A stretch of DNA of 64,000 bases from Aquimarina sp. TRL1 (GTDB taxonomy: Bacteria > Bacteroidota > Bacteroidia > Flavobacteriales > Flavobacteriaceae): NCBI RefSeq assembly GCF_013365535.1, contig NZ_CP053590.1:3214501-3278500 (forward strand). The letters run 5' to 3'. Below, one piece after another: positions 27,231 to 36,875 of the stretch. A model generated the notes under the pieces. It saw only the letters and a program-made list of their open reading frames with translations, was not told the origin of the DNA and searched no databases. How positions within the stretch are numbered: the first letter of the stretch is position 1; every line of letters starts with the position of its first letter. The position numbers were made by a program, and so were the translations under genes.

Positions 27231-28634
27231 ATGATACAAAAACAAAAAATTAGCAGAAAAAGACTTTCTTCCCTATATACGATAAGTACCCTATTCATTA
27301 TTGTCTTTCTTTTATCAAGCTTTCATAAGGAAGACAGGGATGAAGTTAACGGAAGAAAACTGTTGCCAGGTATTGATAAAGTAGAAAAAAGGACGAATGC
27401 ACATTGCGAACTAACCGTAGAAATAAATGGAGATAAGGGATTGTGTGAAGATGATACAGTCGTACTTACTGCTGCCGTTTCCGGAATGTCAAAATGTGAC
27501 AGTTGTAGTGAATATAAAGTGATTAATACAAGTCCTTGCATAGGAAAGCGGGAGCCACTAGTGTTAGATATTAGTAAGACCAGAAACTTCTTTTTCTTTT
27601 CTATTACAGAGCGTAAAGTAATGAGGAACGAAAACCTGAAATTAATTGATCATGGAGATGGAACAGCTATACTAACAGGTTATGTAAGGAATTCAAAGCG
27701 CTATAAGGTAGAAGTAAAATTCACGCAGAAGAAAAAGTATTCATATAAAGAACCTTATAAGAATGCATGTGGAGGCACCTTGCATACTAAGGATTGGATA
27801 TATTTTTGGGATTTTACCGGCTATATTAAAGAAGTTGGAGGTGGATTTTATATGAACATTTCCAAAAAAGGAGGTCCTGCACAAATAGGGAAAGGAGCGA
27901 ATACGAATGAACGAGTGCATAATAAATTAGGAAGCTCTTTTTGGATAAAAGGATCCAATGGCTGGTCTGGTGATTTTCATTTAAATCTGGATTGTGTAAA
28001 ACAGCTCAACACTAACCTATCATATAGGTGGTCTACTGGAGAACGTACGAAGTCGATACGTGTTCATGAACCGGGAACTTATACCGTAACTGTATCAGAT
28101 TGCAACAATTGTAAGGCATCAGATACTGTAGCAATAATGCATCAAGATACTGCGATAGATGCAGGTCAGGATCAGACAATATGTCTGGGAGATGAGGCAG
28201 TATTAACAGTAGAAGGAGAAGGAGATATCTTATGGTCTAATGGAGAAACAACCCGGACGATTACAGTTCAACCTTTCGAAACTACAACATATTCGGTAGC
28301 CTTGACTAATAACGGTTGCAAGGTGGAAGATGAAGTCGTTGTTACTATTGGGGATTGCGGAATTGCTAAAATGAAGGTGTATCCTACAAAAATTAACAGA
28401 AATCAATCCCTGATTATAGATGCTTTGATGAATGGATATGGAAAGATAACTACATCCTTATATGATTTGTCAGGAAGAAAAATCCATACGTTTAAGGAAC
28501 AGCCTTATCAGAAGGGAAATAATAAACTTACCGTCTATATGCATACAGTACCAGTAGTTCTTCCGGGAATTTATATACTAAAATTAGAAGGAGACAACTG
28601 GATAAGAACAAGACGAGTTATTATCGGCTTGTAA
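27231..28634 (+). CDS. Secreted protein with PKD/SprB-like repeats and T9SS type A signal
   Basis: 467 residues. N-terminal hydrophobic export segment (about 15-31). The middle holds Cys-rich beta segments, then two Ig/SprB-type repeats (LSYRWSTGERTKSIRVHEPGTYTVTVSD around 265-295, and ILWSNGETTRTITVQPFETTTYSV around 330-355). The C-terminus (about 385-467) is a type A T9SS sorting domain: KMKVYPTKINRN, SLYDLSGRKIHTF, PGIYILKLEG. It would be secreted through T9SS and attached to the surface or released. No catalytic domain is seen, so binding or a structural role is likely. Confidence 0.82.
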   Translation: MIQKQKISRKRLSSLYTISTLFIIVFLLSSFHKEDRDEVNGRKLLPGIDKVEKRTNAHCELTVEINGDKGLCEDDTVVLTAAVSGMSKCDSCSEYKVINTSPCIGKREPLVLDISKTRNFFFFSITERKVMRNENLKLIDHGDGTAILTGYVRNSKRYKVEVKFTQKKKYSYKEPYKNACGGTLHTKDWIYFWDFTGYIKEVGGGFYMNISKKGGPAQIGKGANTNERVHNKLGSSFWIKGSNGWSGDFHLNLDCVKQLNTNLSYRWSTGERTKSIRVHEPGTYTVTVSDCNNCKASDTVAIMHQDTAIDAGQDQTICLGDEAVLTVEGEGDILWSNGETTRTITVQPFETTTYSVALTNNGCKVEDEVVVTIGDCGIAKMKVYPTKINRNQSLIIDALMNGYGKITTSLYDLSGRKIHTFKEQPYQKGNNKLTVYMHTVPVVLPGIYILKLEGDNWIRTRRVIIGL

Positions 28635-28681
28635 AACAATAATTGCCTTGTTTGTTGGAATTTTTTTCCACGTTCTTTAAT

Positions 28682-28718
28682 AAAACCTTTGAAGAAATAT
28701 TTCTTCAAAGGTTTTTCT
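28682..28718 (+). terminator. Strong terminator after the T9SS protein gene
   Basis: Perfect 16-bp stem 28682-28697 with 28700-28715, outer AAAACCTTT/AAAGGTTTT, then TTTTC. It could also stop transcription from the convergent protease gene. Confidence 0.9.
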
Positions 28719-28908
28719 CTGTGTGACTCCCAACCACATACCCAGAGATATTTTTTATACCTGATAGACTAAAAAAAATCTGTATAGGGAGTTCAATATT
28801 TGTTTAGGTGATGTCTACAAGATCGGTTTTGTTCGTATAAACATATTAATAGTAATCAGGAATATAAGGTAAGATCCCTTTGTGAAGAGACCTTACCTTT
28901 TCGATTGA

Positions 28909-31485
28909 TTACTGTTTGACAATCATTTTTCTAGTCAATATGCTCTCAGATGTAATTAATCGAATAAAATACATGTTTTTTGTAAGTTTTGAAGCATCAT
29001 AAGCAATACGATATGTTCCTTCTGCCAGATTCTTATGCAATACGGTTGCTATTTTTGTGCCAGAGAAATCTACAATTTCCAGTGTAACCATTTCTTGCTT
29101 AGCTAGCGAAAATTGAATATCTGTATATGTGCTAACAGGATTTGGATAGTTTTGATAAAGTTTCGTGTGTTGTTTAGCAGAAACATTGGTTTTCTCCTGA
29201 TTGAATTCAGTTGTAATAGCATTTTTACTTGCATGAGATGTGAATTCGATATTATCGATCCAGGCAGCGTCTTCTCCGCTAGAGACAGAATAGTCCTTTT
29301 TATATACCCAGCTTATCGTATGGGTTCCTTTAGGGATAGAGAAAGAAATACGTTGCCAGTCAAAAATACCACTCCATTTTTTTTCTTCTTTTCCATCAAC
29401 CATAAATATCAGATAGTCATAATCTTTTTCAGAAGATATTTTAATGTCAAAATGCATATCCGTATTGGTAGCAAAATCTTTTGATATGGAAATACTGGTT
29501 TCTTGATTGTCAGTGATTGTATTTGATTTAGAGCTATAGCCAAATGGAGAATGCGTATCTACAAGTTCCCAGGTTCCGTGCTTAAAAGAAAATGCAGCCT
29601 GACTGTAGTCTTTTGTTTCAAAATCGATAACAGAAGTATCTGTACCCGGAGTACCAGGCTTTATATAACGGATAACGTCAATCCATGCACGATCGGCCCC
29701 TTTCTTTACAGAATCATCTTTTACATATGACCACATAATGGTATGGGTACCTTCGGGAATAAGGTAACTTACAGTATTCCACTGAACTTCTCCACTCCAT
29801 TTAGAAATTTCTTTACCATCGATATAAAATTTTAGGTAATCGTATTTCTCTTCAGAAGACACTTTGAAGTCAAAACTTAAAACAGTTTCTTGCGCAAATG
29901 TCTCGGTCATGCTTAACGAAGTACTGGTTTTATCTCCAATTTCGGGAGATGAAGCATGAAAGCGGGCATTGTCTGTTGTAATGATCCACTTTTTATTTCC
30001 TCCAAATGAAAAATTAGCCTGGGAGAAATCTCCAGTGGTAAAATCGATGTTTACCTGTTCTACAGATGTCCCTTTTTTTAGTACTTGAAGGTAAAATGTC
30101 TGCGTAGTAGCAGTAGCGGCATCTTTAACTTTTAATACTACTTTATGAACGCCTGTTGCAGTTTCAGGAGGAGTCCCTTCGAGTATGTATTGAGCATTGT
30201 GTTGTTTGATTTGTAACCAGGAAGGTCCTTCTGTTATTGCTATAGAAACAGCATCATCATTTTCGTCAAACGTTTGAATAGGATATTGGTATATCTCTGT
30301 TGTTTTGAGAATTGTCGATGGAGAAGAAGTGATAACAGGAGGGATGTTTGCTGGCTTTAAATTGATAATCGCAGCATTGCTTTTTACCCAATTGTGATCT
30401 CCGTTATGAGTAATCAGCTTGTTGAGGTAAAAATATCCGTTGGTTCTTCCTCCCCAACCCCAGTTGATATGAAAATAATCTCCCTGTTCAGTAATCTGAT
30501 ATCCATCCAGAACGAACAGATGTCCGGCAGGTTTAGTCAGTGTACTTCTTCCAGAGTATAAGACAGGTCTTCTTTCTTCCAGTTCTTTTTTCATTAAATC
30601 ACTCCATGCTTGCTGAGAGTAGTTGTACTTATTTACAAGTCTCGCAGCTGTATCGTATTTAAAATACGTTTTTAAAGCACCAGGCACATCATGAGTGTAT
30701 GCTCCCGAAGATTTTGCCCCGTAGTTCATGTTTACAGCGACCCCGCAGTGAAATAACAACTTTGCATTTTCCTGATCAGGACGACTTTTAGACATGTGCT
30801 GCCAATTATATGTGGTTGCTCCAAAATTGGCAGAAATAGCTCCGTATTTAGAGTGATTGTACGTTTCGGATCCGCGACCTGTTTTAGGAAATTCCCAATA
30901 TCGGATAACCTGTGCCATAGCTGTAGCCACGCAACCTACAAGAGCATGACCGTCTCTACCTTCCCCATCTTCAGGGCATTGTTTGTTCCAACCTGCTCCC
31001 TGACTGTATAAGATATCATCCATGAATGGAAGAACTTCATTGGTTTTTCGTCTGGATACTGGGTTTTTTAATAATTCCCAACCTTTATCCTTGTTATTGG
31101 ATTTAGAAGTTTTGGAATACTCGATACTTTGGTAAACATACTTTTTGTAGTTATCCAGCCATTGAGTGATAGCAGGGTTTTCTACAGAAATGTCCAGTAT
31201 ACTTTGGTTGGAATACCCCAAAATAGGTTTGGCTGTATCATCAGCTGATATAATAATAAACCCTCCATTGGTGTAGGTGATAATGTAATATACCAAGGTG
31301 TTTTTATACTGAACCTCCTGAATGGTTTGTACTTCTTTTTTTACTGCAGATTTGCTGTTAGGGGTTTGAGAACCAATCCACTGATTGGCAATTTTAATCG
31401 CCGTGTTTCTGTCTATGGAGTTCGCATGGACATCAAAATAAAGAAGCAATAATAAACTAAATGTAATAGATAAAATTCTTTTCAT
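28909..31485 (-). CDS. Secreted C10 family (streptopain-like) cysteine protease, T9SS type A
   Basis: 858 residues. Signal peptide (to about 21), Spi-type inhibitory prodomain (about 22-120, YIITYTNGGFIIISADD), C10 protease domain (about 140-370) with catalytic Cys185 in GCVATAMAQ and His322 in AGHLFVLDGY plus the INWGWGG segment. Then an Ig/cadherin-like domain (about 380-465), two related jelly-roll domains (about 480-610 and 625-750, both with WIDV/WIDN and GTHTIMWSY/GTHTISWVY) and a type A T9SS sorting domain (LYQNYPNPVS to the end). It degrades extracellular protein; the prodomain keeps it inactive until cleaved. All catalytic residues are present. Confidence 0.93.
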   Translation of the reverse strand: MKRILSITFSLLLLLYFDVHANSIDRNTAIKIANQWIGSQTPNSKSAVKKEVQTIQEVQYKNTLVYYIITYTNGGFIIISADDTAKPILGYSNQSILDISVENPAITQWLDNYKKYVYQSIEYSKTSKSNNKDKGWELLKNPVSRRKTNEVLPFMDDILYSQGAGWNKQCPEDGEGRDGHALVGCVATAMAQVIRYWEFPKTGRGSETYNHSKYGAISANFGATTYNWQHMSKSRPDQENAKLLFHCGVAVNMNYGAKSSGAYTHDVPGALKTYFKYDTAARLVNKYNYSQQAWSDLMKKELEERRPVLYSGRSTLTKPAGHLFVLDGYQITEQGDYFHINWGWGGRTNGYFYLNKLITHNGDHNWVKSNAAIINLKPANIPPVITSSPSTILKTTEIYQYPIQTFDENDDAVSIAITEGPSWLQIKQHNAQYILEGTPPETATGVHKVVLKVKDAATATTQTFYLQVLKKGTSVEQVNIDFTTGDFSQANFSFGGNKKWIITTDNARFHASSPEIGDKTSTSLSMTETFAQETVLSFDFKVSSEEKYDYLKFYIDGKEISKWSGEVQWNTVSYLIPEGTHTIMWSYVKDDSVKKGADRAWIDVIRYIKPGTPGTDTSVIDFETKDYSQAAFSFKHGTWELVDTHSPFGYSSKSNTITDNQETSISISKDFATNTDMHFDIKISSEKDYDYLIFMVDGKEEKKWSGIFDWQRISFSIPKGTHTISWVYKKDYSVSSGEDAAWIDNIEFTSHASKNAITTEFNQEKTNVSAKQHTKLYQNYPNPVSTYTDIQFSLAKQEMVTLEIVDFSGTKIATVLHKNLAEGTYRIAYDASKLTKNMYFIRLITSESILTRKMIVKQ

Positions 31486-31863
31486 TTAAGTTGGTTTTAA
31501 TGTTAGAATGAATGGTTATTAACACGAAATTAAGAAAGTGATTTTTGGATTTTAAGATTTTTTGATACCAGTTTTGACACAATATATAGTCGAAAATTCA
31601 AGGAGATGAATCATTTTGATTTTGTAGGAAAGGCGCTATTAAAAAAGTTAATACAACAGTGACCTTTTTGGAAAAAAAAAGGACGAATTGAAAAGTTTTT
31701 TTGAGAAAAATGAAGCTTTTTTTCTTAAAAAAATAAGAGATTTGATAGAAGAAATAGAAAGGATGTAATTTTTAATACTTCAGATTTGTATTACTTTAAC
31801 AATCGTAATGTAGCGGATGTCTGTTTTTTTGCCTTATTTCCTTTCTCAAAAAAAAAACAATCT
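31486..31863. other. Divergent intergenic region, A/T-tract rich
   Basis: 378 bases between the protease gene and the LytS gene. Several A and T runs of seven or more bases (31674-31740). It must hold both promoters, but no complete TTTG/TAnnTTTG pair could be assigned. An open frame from a TTG at 31786 joins the kinase but adds a sequence unlike a signal peptide. Confidence 0.45.
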
Positions 31864-33705
31864 ATGATTTTTCGAATCATACTGGTATATATATGGATAG
31901 GGGGTGTCGGGATATCGCTATGGTCTCAGGATACAAATTCAGTGCAGCTGGAAAATTTGTCTAAAAAGGCGGAAACACTGAAGAAAAAAAAGGATCTGGT
32001 TAATTATAGGTTTGTTTTAAAGCAAATCGCCAGATTAGCAGAAAAGGAAAAAAAGGATACTGTATTATTAGAAGCTTATAAGAATACTGGAAAGTCTTTT
32101 GAGAAAAATAAAGATTCGGTATTGCACTATGATAAGGAAGGAAAACGCATTGCAGATCAACTAGGGAATAAAAAATACAGTACAGAATTCACCTATTTAA
32201 TTGCACAAACAGAAGTAGAAAGAGGAAATTATAAAGTTGCCTATGAGTTATTCCTGAAAGCCGAACAAGAAGCTTCAGAAAAACAATACTCTTTCCTGCC
32301 GAATTTGCAAACTGCTTTTGCAGAGTTGCATTACAGAATGGAGGAATATGAAATGTCATTTGAGAAATTAAAAAAGGCAGGAATACTTTTTAAAAAATTA
32401 CAAAACGATCTGGGAGAATCCTCCATTTATAATAATTTGGGAATACTGTATAAATCGCGAAAAATTTTTGATTCGTCTTTATATTACCATCAGAAGTCCA
32501 TTGCAATAAGTTTAAAGAATAAAGATACCGTTGGTATTGCATATTCCTATAATAATATGGGAGTAACCTATATGAATATGGAAAAAGATACCCTGGCGAT
32601 GACTTATTTTGAAAAAGCACTTCACATAAAACCAGATAACCCCACTCATAGTTTGATTTCTAACTACGGTACAGTGATGATAAAACTCAAAAAATATGAG
32701 GTAGCAGAACGTTTTTTAGAAGAGGTACTGAATACTACCTATGAGTTACAGTTAAAAGTGACTGTGTTGGGAGAGCTTCAGAAAATACAGAAAAAAAGAG
32801 GAGCCTATAAAAAAGCATTGTATTATGCTAATATGGAGAGTGTGTTAAAAGATCAATTGATGGATGATAAGAAGTTCCTGGAAATATCAAAACTGAAAGC
32901 CTCTTATGAATTAAAACACAAAAATGCCGAAATAGCTCATTTAAAAGAGAAAAACAAATACCAGGAATTAGCCAACAGGCAAAATAGAATATTGATTGTC
33001 GTGCTGGTTATCGGGATTTTTTTAGTAATTATCTCGGGTTTTTTATATACTCGTAGTATAAAATTCAGAGACTTATCCCGGCAGTTATCTTTACAGCAAC
33101 GGTTGTTGCGCTCTCAGATGAATCCTCATTTTTTATTTAACAGTATGGCAGCAATTCAAACATTCATACTTAGAAATGAAAATAAAAAAGCAGCTAGCTA
33201 TCTGGCTAAGTTTTCTAAGTTAATGCGGGTTATTTTAGAAAACTCGAGAGAAGATCAGGTGAATTTCAAAACAGAATTATATGCATTAGAAGCATATTTG
33301 AGTCTGCAAAAGCTACGGTTTCAGAATCGGCTACAATATGAAATTATAGTAGATGATGAATTGGAAGAAGGAGAGTATGTGATTCCTCCGATGTTGTTTC
33401 AGCCATTTGTAGAAAATGCGATAGAACATGGTTTTTCAGGTGACAAAGAAGGATTGCTTACCATAACATTTTCTTTACGAGAAAAAACAATTTTATGTAC
33501 CGTTCGGGATAATGGAATCGGATACTCCAAAACGAAAAAAAACAAAGGAAGAAAATCATTATCAATGGCAATTACCAGAGAACGATTAGAGATTTTTTCC
33601 AAAAAGATTAAAAAACCGTTGCATTTGGTTGTGGAAGATAGGGGGACAGAAGAAGCAGCTAAAGGTACGATTGTTAAACTTGATATTCCCATTATAACAA
33701 TATGA
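31864..33705 (+). CDS. LytS-type sensor histidine kinase with TPR sensor region
   Basis: 613 residues from the ATG at 31864, chosen because a signal peptide (MIFRIILVYIWIGGVGIS) starts there. About six TPR-like repeats (about 40-330) form the sensor, followed by a coiled coil, one transmembrane helix (IVVLVIGIFLVIISGFLY, about 377-395), a second helix, the His_kinase domain with SQMNPHFLFNS (phospho-accepting His about 423) and an ATPase domain (MLFQPFVENAIEHGF, DNGIGY). The TPR part probably lies in the periplasm. It is paired with the overlapping LytR gene. Confidence 0.92.
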   Translation: MIFRIILVYIWIGGVGISLWSQDTNSVQLENLSKKAETLKKKKDLVNYRFVLKQIARLAEKEKKDTVLLEAYKNTGKSFEKNKDSVLHYDKEGKRIADQLGNKKYSTEFTYLIAQTEVERGNYKVAYELFLKAEQEASEKQYSFLPNLQTAFAELHYRMEEYEMSFEKLKKAGILFKKLQNDLGESSIYNNLGILYKSRKIFDSSLYYHQKSIAISLKNKDTVGIAYSYNNMGVTYMNMEKDTLAMTYFEKALHIKPDNPTHSLISNYGTVMIKLKKYEVAERFLEEVLNTTYELQLKVTVLGELQKIQKKRGAYKKALYYANMESVLKDQLMDDKKFLEISKLKASYELKHKNAEIAHLKEKNKYQELANRQNRILIVVLVIGIFLVIISGFLYTRSIKFRDLSRQLSLQQRLLRSQMNPHFLFNSMAAIQTFILRNENKKAASYLAKFSKLMRVILENSREDQVNFKTELYALEAYLSLQKLRFQNRLQYEIIVDDELEEGEYVIPPMLFQPFVENAIEHGFSGDKEGLLTITFSLREKTILCTVRDNGIGYSKTKKNKGRKSLSMAITRERLEIFSKKIKKPLHLVVEDRGTEEAAKGTIVKLDIPIITI

Positions 33706-34421
33706 ATGTAATACTAATTGATGATGAAACTTCTATTCGGGAAGGATTAAAAATTCTCTTATCTGAAGAAGATATGACCATTATTGGAGAAGCTGCAAGT
33801 ATAAAAGAAGGTATTTCTTTGATTGATGAAAGAAAACCGGAGCTGGTATTTCTGGATATACAATTAGAAGACGGCAATAGCTTTTCTCTGTTGGAACAAT
33901 TGACTTTTAGAGATTTTAAGCTGGTTTTTATTACAGCCTATAATCAATATGCAATAAAAGCGTTTAAATATAATGCATTGGATTATTTGTTAAAACCGAT
34001 AGACCCCGAAGAACTGCATGAAACCCTCCTTAGAATAAAAAAACAGGAAGAAAAAAATGCCATGGAAGCTCAACTAAAACGCGTGCAGGAGAACAAACAA
34101 TTACAAAATCTAACCATTAATACCACACAGCGAATGCATGTTCTGCCTATAGAGGAGATTATGTATGGACAGGCAGATCAGGGATACTCCACTTTTTTTA
34201 TGAAAAATGGAAAAAAAGTGGTCGCTACCAAACCATTAAAAGAGTATGCAGCACTATTGCCGGAAGAAGTGTTTATTCGGGTTCATCAGTCGTATTTAGT
34301 AAATCAGCGCTATATAAAAAGTTATGATAGAGAAGGGATTCTTTATTTGTCTAATGAAGAGAAAATTCCGGTATCTGTAAGAAAACGCGTAGCGGTAAAA
34401 AAACGCCTGAGTCAGCGATAA
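33702..34421 (+). CDS. LytR/AlgR-type response regulator
   Basis: 239 residues. Receiver domain (1-120) with Asp7-Asp8, phospho-acceptor Asp52 in FLDIQL and Lys in LLKPID; LytTR DNA-binding domain (about 140-239: EEIMYGQADQGYSTFFMKNG, FIRVHQSYLVNQRYI). Overlaps the kinase stop by four bases (ATGA), so the pair is translationally coupled and forms one two-component system. Targets are not shown by the sequence. Confidence 0.94.
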   Translation: MNVILIDDETSIREGLKILLSEEDMTIIGEAASIKEGISLIDERKPELVFLDIQLEDGNSFSLLEQLTFRDFKLVFITAYNQYAIKAFKYNALDYLLKPIDPEELHETLLRIKKQEEKNAMEAQLKRVQENKQLQNLTINTTQRMHVLPIEEIMYGQADQGYSTFFMKNGKKVVATKPLKEYAALLPEEVFIRVHQSYLVNQRYIKSYDREGILYLSNEEKIPVSVRKRVAVKKRLSQR

Positions 34422-34753
34422 ACGACTTCTATGTAAGTCTATTGGGGATTCATATACATAAAGGCATTTGATTTTTGGGTAAATCCCGAAACATTTATAT
34501 TGAGAGTACCGGGGATCATACATTTAGTGTTCTGGTATCGAGGAAAACATTCCATTTCATAAAGAAGGTAACGAATAGTAACTGGGATACTTCGAATAGC
34601 AACTCATCATACCTTTCGCAGAAAAACATATGTACCTTAGTTTAGCAGGTAAGTAACAGGATGAATCAATACTATGGATGGAGTCTTCCGGAATACTGCA
34701 CCGCATTTATTAGAAACATTTTAAGGAAATCATAGAAATTAAAAAGCGTAATT
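34422..34753. other. Intergenic region, no feature recognised
   Basis: 332 bases between the response regulator and a small lipoprotein gene. No open frame of note, no strong terminator and no clear promoter pair were seen. Confidence 0.5.
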
Positions 34754-35155
34754 ATGAAAAAAAAGTTGCTGATTTCAGCACTAATGGTTGTGAGTGTATT
34801 TGTTTTTTCTTGTAAAAAGGGAACAGGTCAAGATCAAAAAGCAGAAGTGATCGCAGAAGAGAGTCAGCCAGTCGCATGGTTAAATGGAACTTATGTAAAC
34901 CAGCAAGAAGATGCATTGCTTAAAGAGATCGTATTATGTGACGAAGGAAAAGCTTCTGTAAGTTCAGTAAGCAGAACATATACGATAGCTATCGAAAAAG
35001 GAAAAACAAAAATAACCGTATCGTCTAATGGAAATTTTGCGTTTTATGTATCCGAAGATAAGACAACACTCACTCCAGCCGACGCTTTCACCAAAGAATG
35101 GGGAACCAATGCCGTTTTCCTTTTGGATAAAGAAAAAGAACAAAACTGTAAGTAA
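34754..35155 (+). CDS. Small lipoprotein, unknown
   Basis: 133 residues. Lipobox VFVFSCKKG (Cys20). The mature part is about 110 residues, predicted as a small beta barrel-like fold (WLNGTYVNQQEDALLKEIVLCDEG, KITVSSNGNFAFYVSEDKTTL), with a later free Cys pair (VLC and the C-terminal NCK). Similar small lipoproteins are frequent in Flavobacteriia; no function is known. ATG start; followed by a terminator. Confidence 0.75.
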   Translation: MKKKLLISALMVVSVFVFSCKKGTGQDQKAEVIAEESQPVAWLNGTYVNQQEDALLKEIVLCDEGKASVSSVSRTYTIAIEKGKTKITVSSNGNFAFYVSEDKTTLTPADAFTKEWGTNAVFLLDKEKEQNCK

Positions 35156-35163
35156 GAAATTAC

Positions 35164-35219
35164 AAAAGGGTGCTATACTTTTAGTGTTGACCAATATGTA
35201 AGGTATAGTGCCTTTTTTT
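35164..35219 (+). terminator. Terminator after the small lipoprotein gene
   Basis: AAAAGG...CTATAC (35164-35177 region) pairs with GTATAG...CCTTTT (35203-35214 region), with a small internal loop, followed by TTTTTTT. The tail ends 12 bases before the next ATG (35232). Confidence 0.75.
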
Positions 35220-35231
35220 AAACCCCAATAC

Positions 35232-35480
35232 ATGATTGATAAATACTTTTTTAAAAGATTAACTAAAAAAGGAAAAATAGCCTATTTTATTATCCAGATT
35301 ATACTCGTAGCCATCTTTTTATATGTCCTTTTCGGACAATTGGGATATCGTCTTGGGAGCTATAATTCGGAAGCAAGAACAGAAACATATATGGTGTTAA
35401 TCCCCGGAGTGATTATTATCTCTTTACTATCAGGAGGAATAAGCCTGTTCTTTTGGAAAAAACCAGAAGAAATAGAATAA
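35232..35480 (+). CDS. Small two-TM membrane protein
   Basis: 82 residues from the ATG at 35232; a GTG at 35208 in frame lies inside the terminator and is unlikely. Two transmembrane helices (about 16-37, AYFIIQIILVAIFLYVLFG, and about 53-74, YMVLIPGVIIISLLSGGISLFFW) and a short charged tail. Family not recognised. Expression would need read-through of the terminator or a promoter inside it. Confidence 0.6.
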   Translation: MIDKYFFKRLTKKGKIAYFIIQIILVAIFLYVLFGQLGYRLGSYNSEARTETYMVLIPGVIIISLLSGGISLFFWKKPEEIE

Positions 35481-35696
35481 TTATGTTCTTATAAGGAGGC
35501 TATCATTATATAATACGGTTGCTTATTATCATTAGAGAGAGCTCCCCAACTCATTCCTCTGATGATTAGCTATTAAAACATCTCTTATGTAAAGTGTATT
35601 ATTGAAAAAGACGAATTCACGACAGTCGATATGCCTCCTGTTCAGCGTATTCATTTCCTAAAAAAAACAGACCTTTCTCTCGGGAAATATATTTAA

Positions 35697-36326
35697 TTGG
35701 GCTACAAAGTGACTACAGGTATTTTTAGAATAATTGATCAGGGAATCGTTCAGGAGCTGGCAGTACATAGTACTTGTTTGGAGCTTTGCATTCCTACTGG
35801 TGATTATGAAAAGAACGCACAATTACTAATTGATATACAAGCAGTCTTTAAGCATGACCATAACCACCTTGAGGTAAGGGAAGATAAGCGAACCCCTGTG
35901 AGAATTCATACGGGAAGCCTGGATATCCCCTTAAAAGATATTCCCAAAAGAGATATTAAATCATTGGAAAATATCGAGGTTGATTATGAAGAAAAGAGAG
36001 GAGGGGATAAATCAGAAAGACAGGCTGTCTCTCCCGGAGCATTATATATTTATTTTCACGAACTATTTATTGAGACACATATCCGTTTTGTGTATGTAAA
36101 GAAAGGGGTTTTTCTTGTGCATATGCATGGAGAAACAGAGTTTGGGAAAGTATTCGAAATTACACAAAACATTCCGCTACAAGTGACAATCAGTTCTTTT
36201 GACATAAAAAAGAAAAGTAAAAAAGAGATGCTGTTGCTATTTAAAACCTATTTTGATACAGGAGACTTTGAATTACAATGGAAAGAAGAAAATAACGATG
36301 TGTATCTGAATGCCATAGTACCGTAA
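35697..36326 (+). CDS. Unknown protein, first of the Cys-tail gene cluster
   Basis: 209 residues. The frame starts at TTG 35697; the next candidate is GTG at 35709, and there is no ATG near the N-terminus. No signal peptide or membrane helix. Alternating beta strands (RFVYVKKGVFLVHMHGETEFG, IPLQVTISSFDI) and a basic segment around 150-165. Not a known family. The strand pattern IRFVYVKKGVFLVHMHGE recalls YLIEVDICRIHQVGTYPITIKVTG in the third gene of the cluster, so the two may be distant paralogues, which cannot be tested by eye. Confidence 0.55.
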   Translation: MGYKVTTGIFRIIDQGIVQELAVHSTCLELCIPTGDYEKNAQLLIDIQAVFKHDHNHLEVREDKRTPVRIHTGSLDIPLKDIPKRDIKSLENIEVDYEEKRGGDKSERQAVSPGALYIYFHELFIETHIRFVYVKKGVFLVHMHGETEFGKVFEITQNIPLQVTISSFDIKKKSKKEMLLLFKTYFDTGDFELQWKEENNDVYLNAIVP

Positions 36327-36425
36327 TTTTTTTTCTGTCTTTTCAGTAAAATATATTTTTAAATAGTCAAAAGCCACCAACTGTTTGTTATTTTTGAGTT
36401 TCGACAAAATAGTTAGGAGGTTATT

Positions 36426-36860
36426 ATGAATCACGAAATACAAAGGGAAACAGCGATATGGACTAAAGAGTTACATGAAGAACTCCCTTTACTGTCGAAA
36501 AAATTGCACCCTCTTTCTGAGGAGAATGGGATAGAAACCATAGAATTATTAACAGAATTATTGCGTTTTTTAAAATTGGTATCACTTGTTCGGCATCCGA
36601 TTACTCCATCGTATTTGGTCGATATGGCATGGCATGAATTTATTCTGTTTACCAAAAAGTATACAGCTTTTTGCGAAGAGAAGCTAGGTAGGTACATTCA
36701 CCATACCCCGGATGACGATACGAAAAAAAATAGCAATAGATTTCAGCAAACGATCCGTTATTATATTCTGTATTTTGGAGAACCTTCAGCGGATATTTGG
36801 GGAAAAGAAGCAAATAAAGAATGGATGCTTTCTAATTGTGGAAGCTGCAGTACTAATTAA
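36426..36860 (+). CDS. Glycine-rich-domain-protein-like (GRDP/DUF1399-type) small protein
   Basis: 144 residues, all helical in appearance. The core ITPSYLVDMAWHEFILFTKKYTAFCEEKLGRYIHHTP (about 59-95) has the D-x-x-WH...T..Y..FC...HH.P pattern of the GRDP family. The C-terminus NCGSCSTN carries a CxxC pair. ATG start with an AGGAGG-like sequence (TTAGGAGG, ending 36421) 5 bases before it, an unusually good ribosome site for this genome. Bacterial members are often next to proteins with Cys/Gly-rich tails; here the next gene has one. Function unknown. Confidence 0.75.
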   Translation: MNHEIQRETAIWTKELHEELPLLSKKLHPLSEENGIETIELLTELLRFLKLVSLVRHPITPSYLVDMAWHEFILFTKKYTAFCEEKLGRYIHHTPDDDTKKNSNRFQQTIRYYILYFGEPSADIWGKEANKEWMLSNCGSCSTN

Positions 36861-36875
36861 AACCGATCGCGTTAG

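Noticed and set aside
28866..28899. Hairpin AAGGTAAG/CTTACCTT as terminator of the C10 protease gene
   Set aside because: The stem has only 8 clear pairs, an 18-base loop region and no T-run on the minus strand; too weak to list.
31786..31863. Upstream TTG extension of the LytS kinase
   Set aside because: It would bury the signal peptide that begins at the ATG 31864.
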